64,000 nt of DNA, from NCBI RefSeq assembly GCF_000346485.2, contig NZ_KQ976354.1:8422039-8486038 (forward strand). Direction: 5' to 3'. Below, one piece after another: positions 63,817-64,000 of this stretch (its first letter is position 1; every line of letters starts with the position of its first letter). The position numbers and the translations under genes are program-made. The stretch comes from Scytonema hofmannii PCC 7110. Its GTDB lineage: Bacteria; Cyanobacteriota; Cyanobacteriia; Cyanobacteriales; Nostocaceae. The notes below the pieces were generated by a model, which was not told the origin of the DNA, did no database searches, and saw only the letters and a list, made by a program, of their open reading frames with translations.

Positions 63817-64000
63817 CATTGGGAGAGGCGGTTCCGACAAAACTTTCTACGAGCGCTTTGTTGACAAGGTAGTTTGTCAATTAGTCAGCGTTTCGGGAAA
63901 ACCCTCCAGTAAGCTGCGTGTTATTGCTGTTTTAGGAATTTTGGAAAAATCAACTTTCCAAGGAATTCTAGCTATCATTGATGCAGACTTTGAACGCCTT
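63791..64000 (+). CDS. DUF4435-like protein, 5' part (runs off the window)
   Basis: The frame is open to the last base: GGSDKTFYERFVDKVVCQLV, then LRVIAVLGILEKSTFQGILA and IIDADFERL. SDKTFYERF followed by the ILAIIDADF strand is the DUF4435 (Toprim-like, often linked to AAA ATPases in defence loci) pattern. The usual VEG-SD motif reads GRGGSD here, so the first Toprim glutamate seems absent or lost at a frameshift. Only 70 codons are visible, so the identity rests on this part. Confidence 0.6.
   Translation, partial: MRSSNIWISIGRGGSDKTFYERFVDKVVCQLVSVSGKPSSKLRVIAVLGILEKSTFQGILAIIDADFERL

Overview
The window is chromosomal DNA of a filamentous, probably heterocyst-forming cyanobacterium (Nostocales: Scytonema/Tolypothrix/Calothrix-like). 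The evidence is the cyanobacterial ndhA-I-G-E order, an NtcA-type promoter in front of a urea ABC transporter, heptameric short tandem repeats between genes, many Uma2-family genes, PEP-CTERM and CHAT proteins, and GCGATCGC-rich coding DNA. Species cannot be fixed from sequence alone.

Layout. 0-4 kb: ndhA-ndhI-ndhG-ndhE (NDH-1 membrane arm) followed by an NAD kinase. 4.2-14.5 kb: the urtABCDE urea transporter, led by a textbook NtcA site, but with urtE separated from urtD by about 5 kb of accessory DNA. That insert holds a decayed CHAT/substrate-binding-protein gene, two halves of an Rpn/DUF4351-type gene, an AT-rich two-gene unit (two-TM protein with an A10 frameshift tract, plus an aminotransferase) and a small overlapping toxin/immunity-like pair. 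14.5-24.3 kb: ordinary genes, including two tandem GT-C glycosyltransferases, an acyl-ACP/CoA synthetase, YlqD and the pyruvate dehydrogenase E2. 24.5-31.5 kb: HicBA, a four-gene membrane operon with a spermidine-synthase-like protein and DUF4178, an RtcB remnant, a lone UPF0175 protein, MAPEG, and a LuxR-type regulator coupled to a HigA-like protein. 31.7-43.6 kb: transketolase, AraC/SDR divergent pair, NTF2-like protein, two Uma2 genes, toxin debris, an RtcB ligase split by an HNH-containing intein, a methyltransferase and a HAD phosphatase.

43.7-54.9 kb is the most interesting part: a 25-repeat CRISPR array and a type I-G (formerly I-U) effector operon on the minus strand, cas3 - csx17 - csb1 - csb2, without any cas1, cas2 or cas4 in view. 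Two of the four effector genes are broken. csx17 is split by an element of about 1.8 kb with 26-bp terminal inverted repeats, carrying a TnpB-related nuclease gene and a divergent ribbon-helix-helix gene that share a promoter/operator. csb1 is broken by a 76-bp insertion made of an exact 37-bp target duplication around a 39-bp unique segment. These are precisely the dimensions of one CRISPR repeat-spacer unit in the neighbouring array (37-bp repeats, 32-40-bp spacers), so it looks like off-target spacer integration into the cas operon itself.

54.9-64 kb: a PD-(D/E)XK-like protein, a cluster of tRNA-like sequences, a three-repeat SPFH/slipin protein, another Uma2 gene, a second short inverted-repeat element with a clean target-site duplication, a PEP-CTERM protein, an EAL-GAF-GGDEF protein, and the 5' part of a DUF4435-like gene running off the end.
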